Position numbers and translations under genes: made by a program. Shown here one piece after another: positions 7,571-15,979 of a DNA stretch of 45,686 nucleotides (within the stretch, counting starts at the first letter, position 1; each line of letters opens with the position of its first letter). The notes beneath the pieces are model-generated. The model saw only the letters and a list, made by a program, of their open reading frames with translations. It was not told the origin of the DNA and did not search any database. The stretch is from an uncultured Bacteroidota bacterium (GTDB lineage Bacteria > Bacteroidota > Bacteroidia > Flavobacteriales_F > PHOS-HE28), in assembly GCA_902826215.1 (NCBI GenBank), contig CADEDY010000030.1, forward strand, positions 1 to 45,686, written 5' to 3'.

Positions 7571-7682
7571 CGGCAGGCTACTTCAGCAAGGCCTGCAGAT
7601 CCTGCCATAATCGGTCTTCGATCGACTATCCGACAAGAATGATGGACCTATTAGTAGCCGCATATCTATCGGCTGGCATGGG

Positions 7683-7714
7683 GTTCCGAACGGGATGTAG
7701 CCCAGTTCCGAACG
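7683..7714. repeat. Direct repeat GTTCCGAACG in a convergent intergenic region
   Basis: GTTCCGAACG occurs at 7683-7692 and again at 7705-7714, a period of 22 nt or about two helical turns. The half-palindromic core GTTCCGAAC is itself nearly self-complementary. It lies between the stops of two convergent genes (7571-7751), a stretch otherwise without recognisable features. Confidence 0.3.
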
Positions 7715-7751
7715 TTTCTTGTTGAGAGCACGACCGTATGGTAGCAGCTGT

Positions 7752-8489
7752 TCACAGTGCTCCCTTCTCCCCGTTGATCCAGCGTTGCATCATCACGCGT
7801 TCGGCGGGGCTCTCTTCGAAGGGGATGGCACCAGCGATGATGTTCAGGACGCGGTCCCAGAGATCGGTCTTCTTGGAGGCATCCTCCTTGATCTGGTCCA
7901 TCGCGGCCAGGTAGTCGCGCTCGTATTGGTCAGCTTCGGTAAGGGAGAAGCTGCGTGGGATGTGCTGGAGGATGGTGGCGGTTAGCGCTTCGGCCTCGTC
8001 CTTGCCGAGGTCGGCGATCATGCGGGCCTTGAGGTAGGCAGCACTGCACAGACCCTGCACGGCATCGAGGTTGGAGCGTACCACATTCCACAGGGTCTTC
8101 CAATCCTGGGCATTGGCGCCGTCGGTGGTTGCGAACGGAAGGTCGCTCATACGACGGAAGACATCCTCGGCCGCATGGAGCCGGGTCTGCATGCCGGTCC
8201 AATCCATGGCCGGGTCGATGGGGCCGCCTTGTGCGAGGGCTGCCTTGGCCTGTTCCAGTTGCGCAACGACGCCCTTCATGTGGTCGCGCAGAGCTGCCAG
8301 CAGGGTGTTGAACTCGTCCTGGAAGGCGCTGTCGCCATACTGTTCGGCGAGGCTTTCGGCCTGCTGTAGTTGCTTGTTCACGCTGCCTTGGATGGTGGCG
8401 ATCAGTTGCCAGTCGGTGCTGATAGCCTCTACCAGGTGGCGCAGCTTGATGGCGGAACGGAGCTTCGGGTTGATGGTCGTTGTGTTCAT
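7752..8489 (-). CDS. Helical cytoplasmic protein, last gene of the RND operon, function unknown
   Basis: The 245-aa protein has no signal peptide or membrane segment. Nearly the whole sequence looks alpha-helical, with coiled-coil-like heptads at residues 15-110 (for example LQQAESLAEQYG and LEQAKAALAQ). I do not recognise a family. The ATG at 8489 begins MNTTTINPKL. A longer frame upstream would overlap the pump gene and is less likely. It starts 35 nt after the stop of the RND pump gene and is probably the last gene of that operon. It may be a cytoplasmic accessory factor, but I see no functional motif. Confidence 0.75.
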   Translation of the reverse strand: MNTTTINPKLRSAIKLRHLVEAISTDWQLIATIQGSVNKQLQQAESLAEQYGDSAFQDEFNTLLAALRDHMKGVVAQLEQAKAALAQGGPIDPAMDWTGMQTRLHAAEDVFRRMSDLPFATTDGANAQDWKTLWNVVRSNLDAVQGLCSAAYLKARMIADLGKDEAEALTATILQHIPRSFSLTEADQYERDYLAAMDQIKEDASKKTDLWDRVLNIIAGAIPFEESPAERVMMQRWINGEKGAL

Positions 8490-8524
8490 GGGGTTCACGT
8501 GTTTGTTGGCGCTTGTGCACCGGT

Positions 8525-11500
8525 TCATGCAGGGGTATTGGGCAGTACCGCCTTCTTGCGGAAGGTCCGTAGCCACCAGGAGGCTAGGCGTTCGCGACCG
8601 CTTTCAGCGATGTGGTAGACCACGGGCACCAGGAACACGGTGAGCAGCATCGAACTGGTGAGGCCGCCGATCAGCGCCCAGGCCAGTCCGTTCTTCCATT
8701 CGCTGCCCGTGCCGGAGGCCAGCGCGATGGGGAGCATACCCAAGGCCATGGCGATGGTGGTCATGATGATGGGCCGCAACCGCGTGCGCCCGGCCTCCAC
8801 CAATGCTTCCAGGCGGGGCATGCCCTCGGCGATCAGCTGGTTCGTTCGGTCCACGATGAGGATGGCGTTCTTGGACACCAGTCCCAGCAGCATGATGAGG
8901 CCCAGCAACGTGAAGAGGCTGAGGGTGGAGAGGGTGAGGTTCAGGGCGAGGAAGGCGCCGATCACCGCCACAGGGATGCTGAAGAGCACCACGAAGGGGT
9001 GGAGGAAGCTGTCGTAGAGCGCCACCATCACCAGGTACACGAGGATGAAGGAGATCAGCAGCGCCCCACCAAGTGCGCCGAAGCTGTCGTTCTGCCGTTT
9101 CACGTCGCTGCCCCAGGTCATGCGCACCCCAGCAGGCAGTGGGTTCTTCGCCAGATAGGCCACCACATCATCCGCCACGCTGCCCGATCCACGGCCCAGC
9201 GCATCAGCCGTGAGGGTCACGGCGCTCATGCGGTCCATGCGTTCCACAAGGGAGGGTGGTGCGTGGCGTTCCACGGTGGCGAACTGGCCCAAGCGCACGG
9301 GCAGGCCTGAACCGTTGATGACCACGAGCCGCTCCAGGTCCACGGCATCGCGGCGCTGCTGATCGTCCAGGCGCACCCGGATGGTGTATTCGGTGCCGTC
9401 CTCGTATAGCCGTGCATCGTCGTTGCCGGCCAGTGCGTTGCGCAGGGTTGCCCCCACGGCTGCGGTGTTCAGGCCCAGTCGTGCCATGCGATCACGGTCC
9501 AGCAGCACGCGCAGTTCGGGTGCACCGCGCTCGGTGCTCAGGCGCACGTTGTTCGCTCCGGGGATGCCCGCGAGGGTGTCCTTTAGCAGCAGGGCGGTCC
9601 GTTCCAACTCGGCAACGTTAGGACCGCTCAGGGTGATCTCCACGGGTGCGCTGCGGGGCACCAGACCGATGGTGGACATGGTGATGTCGATGGCCGCGAA
9701 GCGCTCCTGCAGATCACGCCGCGCCTGCATCATGTACGCTTCGGTGCTCCGGTCACCACGCTCCTTCCGGCCCACCAGGTCGATGGTGAGCTCCGTGCGG
9801 TATTCGGCGCCCACGCCCATGCTGCCGATGCCGGTGCTGGGTCCGCCGACATTGCTGAACACGGACCGTACTTCGGGCTGTGCCAGGAGGAAGGCCTCCA
9901 CTTCGCGTGAGCGCAGGTTGTTCTCCCGCACGGTGGTCTGCTTGTCGTATTCCAGCGTGAGGCGGAATTTGCCCTGGTCACCGGTGGCGATCAGCTCCTT
10001 GCCCATGATGCCCTGCTTGGTCATGATGCCAGTGCCGACGAAGAGCGCGAGGATGATGCCGATGAACGCAAGCTTGTGGCTGAGCACCCAACGCAGTTTG
10101 CCGGCGTACCACTCGTTCAGTCGGTCCAGCTGCCGCTTGGTGGCGAGCAGGAAACGGTTGTAGGGGTTGGTGGGCAGCAGCTCCTCTCGTTTGCCCAGGC
10201 GCGAGGCCAGCCAAGGGGTGAGGGTGAAGCTGACGAAGAGGCTCATCAGCGTGGAGACCACCACCACCACGCTGAACTGCTTGAGCAGATCGGCCACGAA
10301 GACCTGCACGAAGATGATGGGCAGGAACACCACCACATCCACCAAGGTGATGGACAGGGCGGAGAAGCCGATCTCGGCACGCCCGGTGAGCGCAGCGCTG
10401 CGTTTGTCCATGCCCTTGTCCAGGTAGCGCTGGATGTTCTCGAGGATCACGATGCTGTCGTCCACCAGGATGCCGATGATGAGCGACATGGCCAGCAGGG
10501 TCATCAGATTGAGGGTGTACCCCAGCAGGCCCATGGCGACAAAGGCACTGACCAGCGATGCCGGGATGGCGATGAGCACGATGAGCGAGTTGCGCAGGCT
10601 GCGCAGGAAGAGCAGCATGACCAGGGAGACGAGCACCACGGCGAGACCCAGGTCGAAGAGCACGGCGTTCACAGCCTCCACGGTGGTGTCGGTGCTGTCG
10701 TCGGCCACGATGAAGTGGGTGCCCAGCTCAGCCTCCTCCTGTTCGATGCGGGCCAGTTCGGTGCGCACGGCACGGCTCATGTCCACGGCGTTGGCATCGC
10801 CCTGTTTCTTGATCAGCAGGCCGATCCCCTCCCGCCCGTTGTAGCGGTTCACCGAGGTGGCGTCCGCGATGCCGTCCACCACGGTGGCCACATCCTTGAC
10901 GCGCACCACGCTGCCGGGCATGGGCATGGCCACCACCACGTCCTCGATGTCCTGCACGGTGGTGAGCTTGCCGGCGAGCTTCACGCTCAGTTGGTCGCCT
11001 TCCGTGCGCACGGTACCGGCCGGCACTTCGCGGCCTGCACGCAGAATGGCCTCGGTTACCTGTGGCAAGGCGACACTGTGGTTCAGCAGTCGTTCCTGGT
11101 CCACCTTCACCAGCACTTCACGCTGCTCGCCACCCAGCAGGGTGATCTCCGCCACACCCTTCAATTGCTGGATGCGGGGGAGCAGGTCGTCCTCCATGTG
11201 CTGGCGGAAGGCCGGTGCCGCCTGTCCGCTCTGGGCGCTCACGCTCATGATGGGCAGGTCGTTGGGGGAGACCTTCGTCATCACGGGGGCCTGAAGCCCT
11301 TCGGGCAGTTCCTGCCGGATGTTGTCGATGCGGCGCTGCGCATCCTGCATGGCCAGGTCCAGGTCGGCGCCATACTTGAAGTTGACGATGACGATGGAGG
11401 CATTGGCCAACGATCGGCTGCTGATGTAATCCACGTGCTCCAGCGCGCTGAGGGCATCCTCCACGGGACGGGTCACGCTGGTGGCCACCTCCTCCGGCGC

Positions 11501-11662
11501 CGCACCGGGGTAAAGGGTGCGCACGGTGATCACCGGCTGGTTGAAGTCGGGCATGAGCTCCACGCCCAGGCCTCGGTAGGCCACGATGCCGCCCAGCAAC
11601 AGCACACCGAAGATGACGATGATGAGCGATGGCCGCTCAATGGCGATGCGGGTGAGGTTCAT
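8525..11662 (-). CDS. RND-family efflux pump, inner-membrane transporter (AcrB/HAE-1-like)
   Basis: The 1045-aa protein has the two-fold RND layout. Helix 1 is at residues 10-28, followed by a large periplasmic porter domain, helices 2-6, a second porter domain and six more helices. The proton-relay Asp pair is in helix 4, in GILVDDSIVILENIQR (Asp401 and Asp402), as in AcrB Asp407/408. This argues for an HAE-1 drug or lipid exporter rather than a CusA/CzcA metal pump, although substrates cannot be read from sequence. The adaptor gene ends 27 nt upstream and the outer-membrane factor precedes it. A 912-aa open antisense frame over this gene is a composition artefact. Confidence 0.95.
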   Translation of the reverse strand: MNLTRIAIERPSLIIVIFGVLLLGGIVAYRGLGVELMPDFNQPVITVRTLYPGAAPEEVATSVTRPVEDALSALEHVDYISSRSLANASIVIVNFKYGADLDLAMQDAQRRIDNIRQELPEGLQAPVMTKVSPNDLPIMSVSAQSGQAAPAFRQHMEDDLLPRIQQLKGVAEITLLGGEQREVLVKVDQERLLNHSVALPQVTEAILRAGREVPAGTVRTEGDQLSVKLAGKLTTVQDIEDVVVAMPMPGSVVRVKDVATVVDGIADATSVNRYNGREGIGLLIKKQGDANAVDMSRAVRTELARIEQEEAELGTHFIVADDSTDTTVEAVNAVLFDLGLAVVLVSLVMLLFLRSLRNSLIVLIAIPASLVSAFVAMGLLGYTLNLMTLLAMSLIIGILVDDSIVILENIQRYLDKGMDKRSAALTGRAEIGFSALSITLVDVVVFLPIIFVQVFVADLLKQFSVVVVVSTLMSLFVSFTLTPWLASRLGKREELLPTNPYNRFLLATKRQLDRLNEWYAGKLRWVLSHKLAFIGIILALFVGTGIMTKQGIMGKELIATGDQGKFRLTLEYDKQTTVRENNLRSREVEAFLLAQPEVRSVFSNVGGPSTGIGSMGVGAEYRTELTIDLVGRKERGDRSTEAYMMQARRDLQERFAAIDITMSTIGLVPRSAPVEITLSGPNVAELERTALLLKDTLAGIPGANNVRLSTERGAPELRVLLDRDRMARLGLNTAAVGATLRNALAGNDDARLYEDGTEYTIRVRLDDQQRRDAVDLERLVVINGSGLPVRLGQFATVERHAPPSLVERMDRMSAVTLTADALGRGSGSVADDVVAYLAKNPLPAGVRMTWGSDVKRQNDSFGALGGALLISFILVYLVMVALYDSFLHPFVVLFSIPVAVIGAFLALNLTLSTLSLFTLLGLIMLLGLVSKNAILIVDRTNQLIAEGMPRLEALVEAGRTRLRPIIMTTIAMALGMLPIALASGTGSEWKNGLAWALIGGLTSSMLLTVFLVPVVYHIAESGRERLASWWLRTFRKKAVLPNTPA

Positions 11663-11689
11663 GGCGATGGGTTCTTCGATGGTCGCGGA

Positions 11690-12730
11690 TCACTGTATCG
11701 TGACGGCCGATCCATCCGTGATGCTGATGAAGCCGCTGGTGATCACCACATCCCCGGCTTTCAGGCCGGTGGAAACGGTCACCATCCCGTCGCCACTGGA
11801 TACCGTGGTGATGGCCTTGCGGTGGGCCTTTCCATTGCGCACCAGGTAGACCTCCGGCGTCACGGTGGAACCCACGAGGGCCCGTGTGGGAATGGTGGGA
11901 AGGCCTTCCTGCTGCGCACCGGGCAGCTGCACAGAGGCCGGCAGTCCGGCACGCAGTTCGGTCGCTCCGGGCAGGTCGATGCGCACGGTGAAGCGGTTGG
12001 CCGTGTCGCCACGGCGACCCACATGGGTGATGGTCCCCTGGATGGGCTGCGACATGCGCGCCATGGATACACGTGCGGGAGCACCCTCGCGGAAGAGGTC
12101 CACCTCCTGTTCGGAGACCTGCAGAAGCACTTCCAATTCGCGGTGGTCGCTCAGCTGCGCCACGGGTGCCGATGGCCCCACCACGGAGCCCACTTCCACC
12201 AGCAACTGCATCACCTGGCCGCTGAACGGTGCGCTGATCGTGGTGCGGCGCAACTGCTCGTTCATGTTGGCCAGTTGGACGCGTGCCGCTTCCAGGGCCT
12301 GTTCGGTCTTTTCCAGTTGAACGCCTTGCACGGCATCCGCCTGTGCCAGTATCCGATAGCGTGCCTCATCCTTCTCCAGCCCTTGCACCGTTATGCGGGC
12401 GGCCTCCTGTTGCAGGCGCAGCAGCTCGCCGTCCAACCGGGCGATCACGGCACCGCGCTCCACCCACTGCCCCTCGCTGACGTCCACGCTCACCACGCGG
12501 CCCGGCACTTCGGCCATCACACGGCCTTCGTTGCGCGCCACCACCGTGCCCCCGAAACGCTGGCCGGAAGCCATGGTCTGCAGGCGCACGGTATCCACGC
12601 CCACATGCACCGGCGCGCTCTTGTCATGGCGGTACATGCGTTCCTCCACGGTGCGCTTGTTCTGTGCGAGCTTCACAACGGTCACCACCAGCAGGGCGGC
12701 GATCACTATCCAGGGGATCCAGCGTTTCAT
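11690..12730 (-). CDS. RND membrane-fusion (adaptor) protein
   Basis: The 346-aa periplasmic adaptor (HlyD/AcrA type) links the RND pump to the outer-membrane channel. An N-terminal anchor helix (residues 4-20) is followed by the lipoyl/barrel-sandwich half-motif GRVVSVDVSEGQWVERGAVIARLD. A coiled-coil hairpin follows (about 95-150), then the second lipoyl half ISAPFSGQVMQLLVEVGSVVG, and finally beta-barrel and membrane-proximal domains. ATG 12730 gives the normal start, while the longer upstream frame is Pro/Arg-rich shadow sequence. It starts 5 nt after the stop of the outer-membrane-factor gene and ends 27 nt before the pump gene. Confidence 0.93.
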   Translation of the reverse strand: MKRWIPWIVIAALLVVTVVKLAQNKRTVEERMYRHDKSAPVHVGVDTVRLQTMASGQRFGGTVVARNEGRVMAEVPGRVVSVDVSEGQWVERGAVIARLDGELLRLQQEAARITVQGLEKDEARYRILAQADAVQGVQLEKTEQALEAARVQLANMNEQLRRTTISAPFSGQVMQLLVEVGSVVGPSAPVAQLSDHRELEVLLQVSEQEVDLFREGAPARVSMARMSQPIQGTITHVGRRGDTANRFTVRIDLPGATELRAGLPASVQLPGAQQEGLPTIPTRALVGSTVTPEVYLVRNGKAHRKAITTVSSGDGMVTVSTGLKAGDVVITSGFISITDGSAVTIQ

Positions 12731-12735
12731 GGTAT

Positions 12736-14058
12736 TCAGCGGGGGATGAGGGTTCCGTGCAGGCGGCGGCGTTCGAGTTGCACCCTGCGCAATTGCACGA
12801 GGGCATCGAGGTAGAGCTGCTGGGCGTCCCGATGGCTTTGGTCGGCCAGGATGAGATCGCTGAGGGTGGCCAAACCCTCGCGGTGTTGCAGGTCGGTGTT
12901 CTTCCGGATGCGTTCGGCAAGGCCCAATTGCGTTCCGGCATCCTGCAGGGTCCTGCGGGCCAGGGCCTCGTCGCGCTCGGTACGGCACAGGTCCAGGCTG
13001 TCGCGTTCGGCCAGGGCATCGCGTTGCAGCGCGGCCTTGTCGCGTTCCAGTTCCTTGATGCCGATGCGGCGCTGCACCGTGGTCCCGTTGAAGAGCGGCA
13101 CCTGGAGCGATGCGCCGATGAAGCCGATGGGGTAGAAGTCGAAGCGCTCCTCGCTACCGATGGGGCCGAAGCCGGTGGTACCGTAAAGGCCCTGCCCGTT
13201 CAAGCTGGGCAGTCGGGATCGTTTCAACAGGCGGATCTCCGCTTCCTGCACACGCAGCCCCTGTTCCGCGGCGCGCAGGCGCGTAGTTGCAAGTGCTGCG
13301 TTCGTGCCGGGTTCGATCGTCGTACCCGGTGGCTCCACGGCCAAGGGAACGTCGGCCCCCAGACCCATGTGCAGACGGAGCACATCCAAGGTCTGGTCCA
13401 GTTGCCCCTGCACCCGTTCCCGCTGCGTGAGCAGTTGGTCCAGCTGCAGCTGCAAGCGGTCCACGTCGGTGCTGCGGGCCATGGACTGTTCGCGCATCAG
13501 GCGCACATTGCCCAGCAGTGAACCGGTGTTCGTGACGTTGCTGTCCAGGAAGGCCAGCTTCATCTGAAGGACCTGGGCGGTGTAGTAGGCCAGGGAAACG
13601 TCCATCACCACGTCCTCACGTGTACCATCGGCCATCAGCCGGGCCGCCTGTTCCGCTTCACGGGCCACATGGATGCGTTCCCAACTCCCCGCGTCCACCA
13701 GCGGAAGCTGGGCCTGTACGTTGGCGCCCACGTTCTGTGGGGTGCCGAACTGGAGTGCGCGATAGGAGTCGGCGGGTCCACCGAAAACGGACGCTGGCAA
13801 CAGTTGGAAGGGCAGGTCGGTGTAGTAGCGCCAGTCGGCGGTGCCTCGCACCTTGGGTAACAGGGCGCTCTTCGCCTCGGCGATCCGCGCTCCGGCGATC
13901 TCCGCATCCACACCCGCCACCAAGGCGCGGGGGTCATGGCCCAGCGCCTGGGTGATGCAGTGCTCCAAGCTTACCGTCTGCGCGTTCACCGTGGTGACCA
14001 AGGTGCCGAGCAGCGCTCCCTGGGAAGCGATCAGTGCGATGCGTGCGAAGCTGTTCAT
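12736..14058 (-). CDS. TolC-family outer-membrane efflux channel
   Basis: The 440-aa protein has a signal peptide ending VNAQ and the two long helical repeats of TolC-family (OEP) proteins. The first is at residues 28-215 and the second at 235-430, the latter rich in charged heptads such as LERDKAALQRDALAERDSLDL. It forms the outer-membrane duct of the tripartite pump. It starts 3 nt after the upstream lipoprotein gene ends and ends 5 nt before the adaptor gene. A lipobox is absent, so it is not a lipoprotein OMF. Confidence 0.93.
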   Translation of the reverse strand: MNSFARIALIASQGALLGTLVTTVNAQTVSLEHCITQALGHDPRALVAGVDAEIAGARIAEAKSALLPKVRGTADWRYYTDLPFQLLPASVFGGPADSYRALQFGTPQNVGANVQAQLPLVDAGSWERIHVAREAEQAARLMADGTREDVVMDVSLAYYTAQVLQMKLAFLDSNVTNTGSLLGNVRLMREQSMARSTDVDRLQLQLDQLLTQRERVQGQLDQTLDVLRLHMGLGADVPLAVEPPGTTIEPGTNAALATTRLRAAEQGLRVQEAEIRLLKRSRLPSLNGQGLYGTTGFGPIGSEERFDFYPIGFIGASLQVPLFNGTTVQRRIGIKELERDKAALQRDALAERDSLDLCRTERDEALARRTLQDAGTQLGLAERIRKNTDLQHREGLATLSDLILADQSHRDAQQLYLDALVQLRRVQLERRRLHGTLIPR

Positions 14059-14061
14059 GGC

Positions 14062-14520
14062 TTATTCGAAGTAGTCGGCATAGCGTGCCAGCAGGGCAGC
14101 GATCGTGTCGCGGTCCGCCTCGCGAATACCGTCGAGGTCGGCCAGCGCATGATGGATGGGGATCAGGTAGTTGTGGAGCTGCTCGTGCGACTCCCCGGTC
14201 ATGGTGCACCGTTCGAAGATGAGCTTGAACTCGTCGTCCAGTGCGGCCTTCAGGTCCTTGGGATCGCCGCTTGAAGGGTCGTAGGTGTCGAGTATGCCCA
14301 CCATGTTGGCGATGCCGGTGGTGGTCTCCGGGTTGGCTTTCCAGCGCTGGCCGTTGTCGAGTTTCACGGAAGGTAGGGCGTCGTGGACCGTGGCCGGGGT
14401 GCTGTCGGGCGCGGCGGCTGAATGGTCGTCATGGGCGGCTGCATCGTGGGTGTGCTCACTACAGCTGCTTTGCAGCGAGGCGATGGCAAGTAGGATAAGG
14501 GGAAGCAGGATGCGGTTCAT
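14062..14520 (-). CDS. Small lipoprotein of the CTMxGxxHxxLH family, RND-operon copy, His-rich N-terminus
   Basis: The 152-aa protein has a lipoprotein signal (QSSC, Cys20). Right after the lipidated Cys comes a His-rich stretch (His23, 25, 30 and 33), which suggests metal binding. Conserved motifs shared with the lipoprotein at 4344-4826 are DNGQRW (55-60) and CTMTGESHEQLH (105-116) followed by LIP, plus a terminal YFE. It overlaps the stop of the upstream membrane gene by 4 nt, and its stop is 3 nt from the channel gene. A periplasmic metal or redox accessory of the pump is a reasonable guess. The function is unknown to me. Confidence 0.85.
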   Translation of the reverse strand: MNRILLPLILLAIASLQSSCSEHTHDAAAHDDHSAAAPDSTPATVHDALPSVKLDNGQRWKANPETTTGIANMVGILDTYDPSSGDPKDLKAALDDEFKLIFERCTMTGESHEQLHNYLIPIHHALADLDGIREADRDTIAALLARYADYFE

Positions 14521-14933
14521 GGGTTCGGGCGTGTTGCAGGATGATCGGTCGCGCGCAAGCTCCATCGCGCAATGAGATAGAAGGCCGCAGTGAGCAGCGT
14601 TCGGAACGTGAGCGCACCGATGGTTCCTGTGCGGTATTCGCCACCAGTTGCGATGTGCAGGGCAAGGAGCACCGCGCCCACGATAAGTACCACAACGGCC
14701 GTCGCGAGCAGCTCGGCTGTCCAGCGGCCCTTCATCAGCAGGCCGGCACCGGCGGGCAGGTAGAGCAACGAGGCGATCAGGTTGGCCACCACCACGGAGG
14801 GCACGTACGGCGATTCGCGTTCTCGGATCCCGAAGAGGTCCAGCAGCACGGAAGTGCTCAGGAACAGGGTGAGCGCGCCGAAGGCGATGATGGCCAGGCC
14901 GAGGATGATGCGTGCAAGCTTCCGGGGTTCCAT
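14517..14933 (-). CDS. Four-helix membrane protein, function unknown
   Basis: The 138-aa protein has four hydrophobic segments (about residues 10-28, 42-66, 72-95 and 102-125) and no signal for cleavage. Its overall look resembles small DUF4345-like membrane proteins, but I cannot assign a family with confidence. Its TGA overlaps the start of the lipoprotein gene. The TetR gene ends 6 nt upstream. It is part of the RND operon. Confidence 0.8.
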   Translation of the reverse strand: MEPRKLARIILGLAIIAFGALTLFLSTSVLLDLFGIRERESPYVPSVVVANLIASLLYLPAGAGLLMKGRWTAELLATAVVVLIVGAVLLALHIATGGEYRTGTIGALTFRTLLTAAFYLIARWSLRATDHPATRPNP

Positions 14934-14939
14934 GGCGGT

Positions 14940-15521
14940 TCAGCGGGTGATGAGGTCCAGGGCGGCACCGATGATGGTCCGGCCTTTTTTGCGCACATCG
15001 AAGGAGCGTCCGCTCATGCGCCATTGCAGCATGTGCAGCCGGAAGGTGCCCATGATGATGTGGGTGAGCGTTTCGGCCGAGTGGTCCGATGTGAATGCAC
15101 CTGACCGTTGCCCGTCCTTGATGGCGTTGAGCAGATGGCGGCGTTTCACCACCATGATGCGTTCAATGCCGGCATCGATGCCGTGCGAAGCCTCCAGGAG
15201 CCCTGAGGCGAAAATGGCCATGAGGTATTGGGGGTTCTTCTGGAAGTAGGTGAACTGGCTGTCGAACATGGCACGTACCCGCTCCACAGGCTCCGGATGG
15301 GCTTCGGCCACGCTGGCAAGGCGCTCGTCGATGTTCGATGCGAGGTGATGCAGCATGGTCACCAGGATCTCCTCCTTGCTCTTGAAGTGGCGGTAAAGGG
15401 CCGCTTCGGTGAAGTGCATGCGTTCGGCCAGGCGCTTCGTGGTGAGCGCCGCGAAGCCATCCTCCGTCACCAGCTGTCCGGCGGCTTCGATGATCTCCAG
15501 TTGGCGGGGCTTAATGTCCAT
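14940..15521 (-). CDS. TetR/AcrR-family transcriptional regulator
   Basis: The 193-aa protein has an N-terminal TetR DNA-binding domain. The helix-turn-helix is LTTKRLAERMHFTEAALYRHFKSKEEIL (two segments, about residues 25-52). A helical ligand-binding domain follows. It is probably the local regulator of the efflux operon, as is usual for TetR genes beside RND pumps. A half-symmetric site with AGTG/CACT arms at 15951-15968 is its likely operator. The start overlaps the end of the upstream membrane gene by 11 nt, so it is itself within the operon and may be autoregulated. Confidence 0.92.
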   Translation of the reverse strand: MDIKPRQLEIIEAAGQLVTEDGFAALTTKRLAERMHFTEAALYRHFKSKEEILVTMLHHLASNIDERLASVAEAHPEPVERVRAMFDSQFTYFQKNPQYLMAIFASGLLEASHGIDAGIERIMVVKRRHLLNAIKDGQRSGAFTSDHSAETLTHIIMGTFRLHMLQWRMSGRSFDVRKKGRTIIGAALDLITR

Positions 15522-15924
15522 GGGAAGGCTTGAGTTTGAAGAAGGCGGTGCCGAGCAGGAAGACCGAGGTCGTCATGGCCAGCGCGCCGATGAGGACGAG
15601 CACGGGAGGCGCTCCGAAGTAGATCTCCGCGAGGATCCCGAGCGGCATCAGCAGTCCGATCAGTGCCATCCAGGAGGTGAGGGCGGACCAACGCAGCCGT
15701 TCACCGAAGTGAAGCAGCAGGTAGCCCATCACCACGTTGAGGAAGGCGAAGAGGTTGCCGTGTACGTGCGCGAGCCGGGCCTCGAAGTGCTTGCCCACGC
15801 TGTAGCTATCCACCCAGGCCTGCTTGTCGGGCGCGAAGTCGCGCAGGTAGATGAGCAGGAATCCATAGAGCATGAAGGCCCCCATGGTGAGGAAGCCGAT
15901 GGCGATGTTACGTTGTCCGTTCAT
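15511..15924 (-). CDS. Small four-helix membrane protein resembling heme-copper oxidase subunit I fragments
   Basis: The 137-aa protein has four predicted helices (about residues 8-26, 53-72, 80-98 and 104-124). His46 lies in the preceding loop, and His53 and His55 lie at the mouth of helix 2, in RLAHVHGNLFAF. A His-x-His at the start of a helix is reminiscent of small heme-copper-oxidase-like or NorB-like membrane proteins, so heme binding is plausible but not shown. It is the first gene of the RND operon, with the TetR operator 27 nt upstream of its ATG. An in-frame start further upstream is not supported by an ATG. Confidence 0.8.
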   Translation of the reverse strand: MNGQRNIAIGFLTMGAFMLYGFLLIYLRDFAPDKQAWVDSYSVGKHFEARLAHVHGNLFAFLNVVMGYLLLHFGERLRWSALTSWMALIGLLMPLGILAEIYFGAPPVLVLIGALAMTTSVFLLGTAFFKLKPSHGH

Positions 15925-15950
15925 GGGGGTGGTCTGTTTGAACGCAACAA

Positions 15951-15968
15951 AGTAAGTGAACACTAACA
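15951..15968. promoter_or_regulatory. TetR-type operator of the RND operon
   Basis: AGTAAGTG-AA-CACTAACA is an inverted repeat matching at 6 of 8 paired positions, with the perfect core AGTG/CACT. Arms like these are typical of TetR/AcrR operators. It lies 27 nt before the first ATG of the efflux operon, where binding would block transcription. Confidence 0.6.
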
Positions 15969-15979
15969 TACTCGTTCAA

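Noticed and set aside
10076..12814. 912-aa open frame on the plus strand across the RND genes
   Set aside because: It is antisense to the RND pump and adaptor, is His/Gly/Asp-rich without any domain, and results from high-GC third-position bias.
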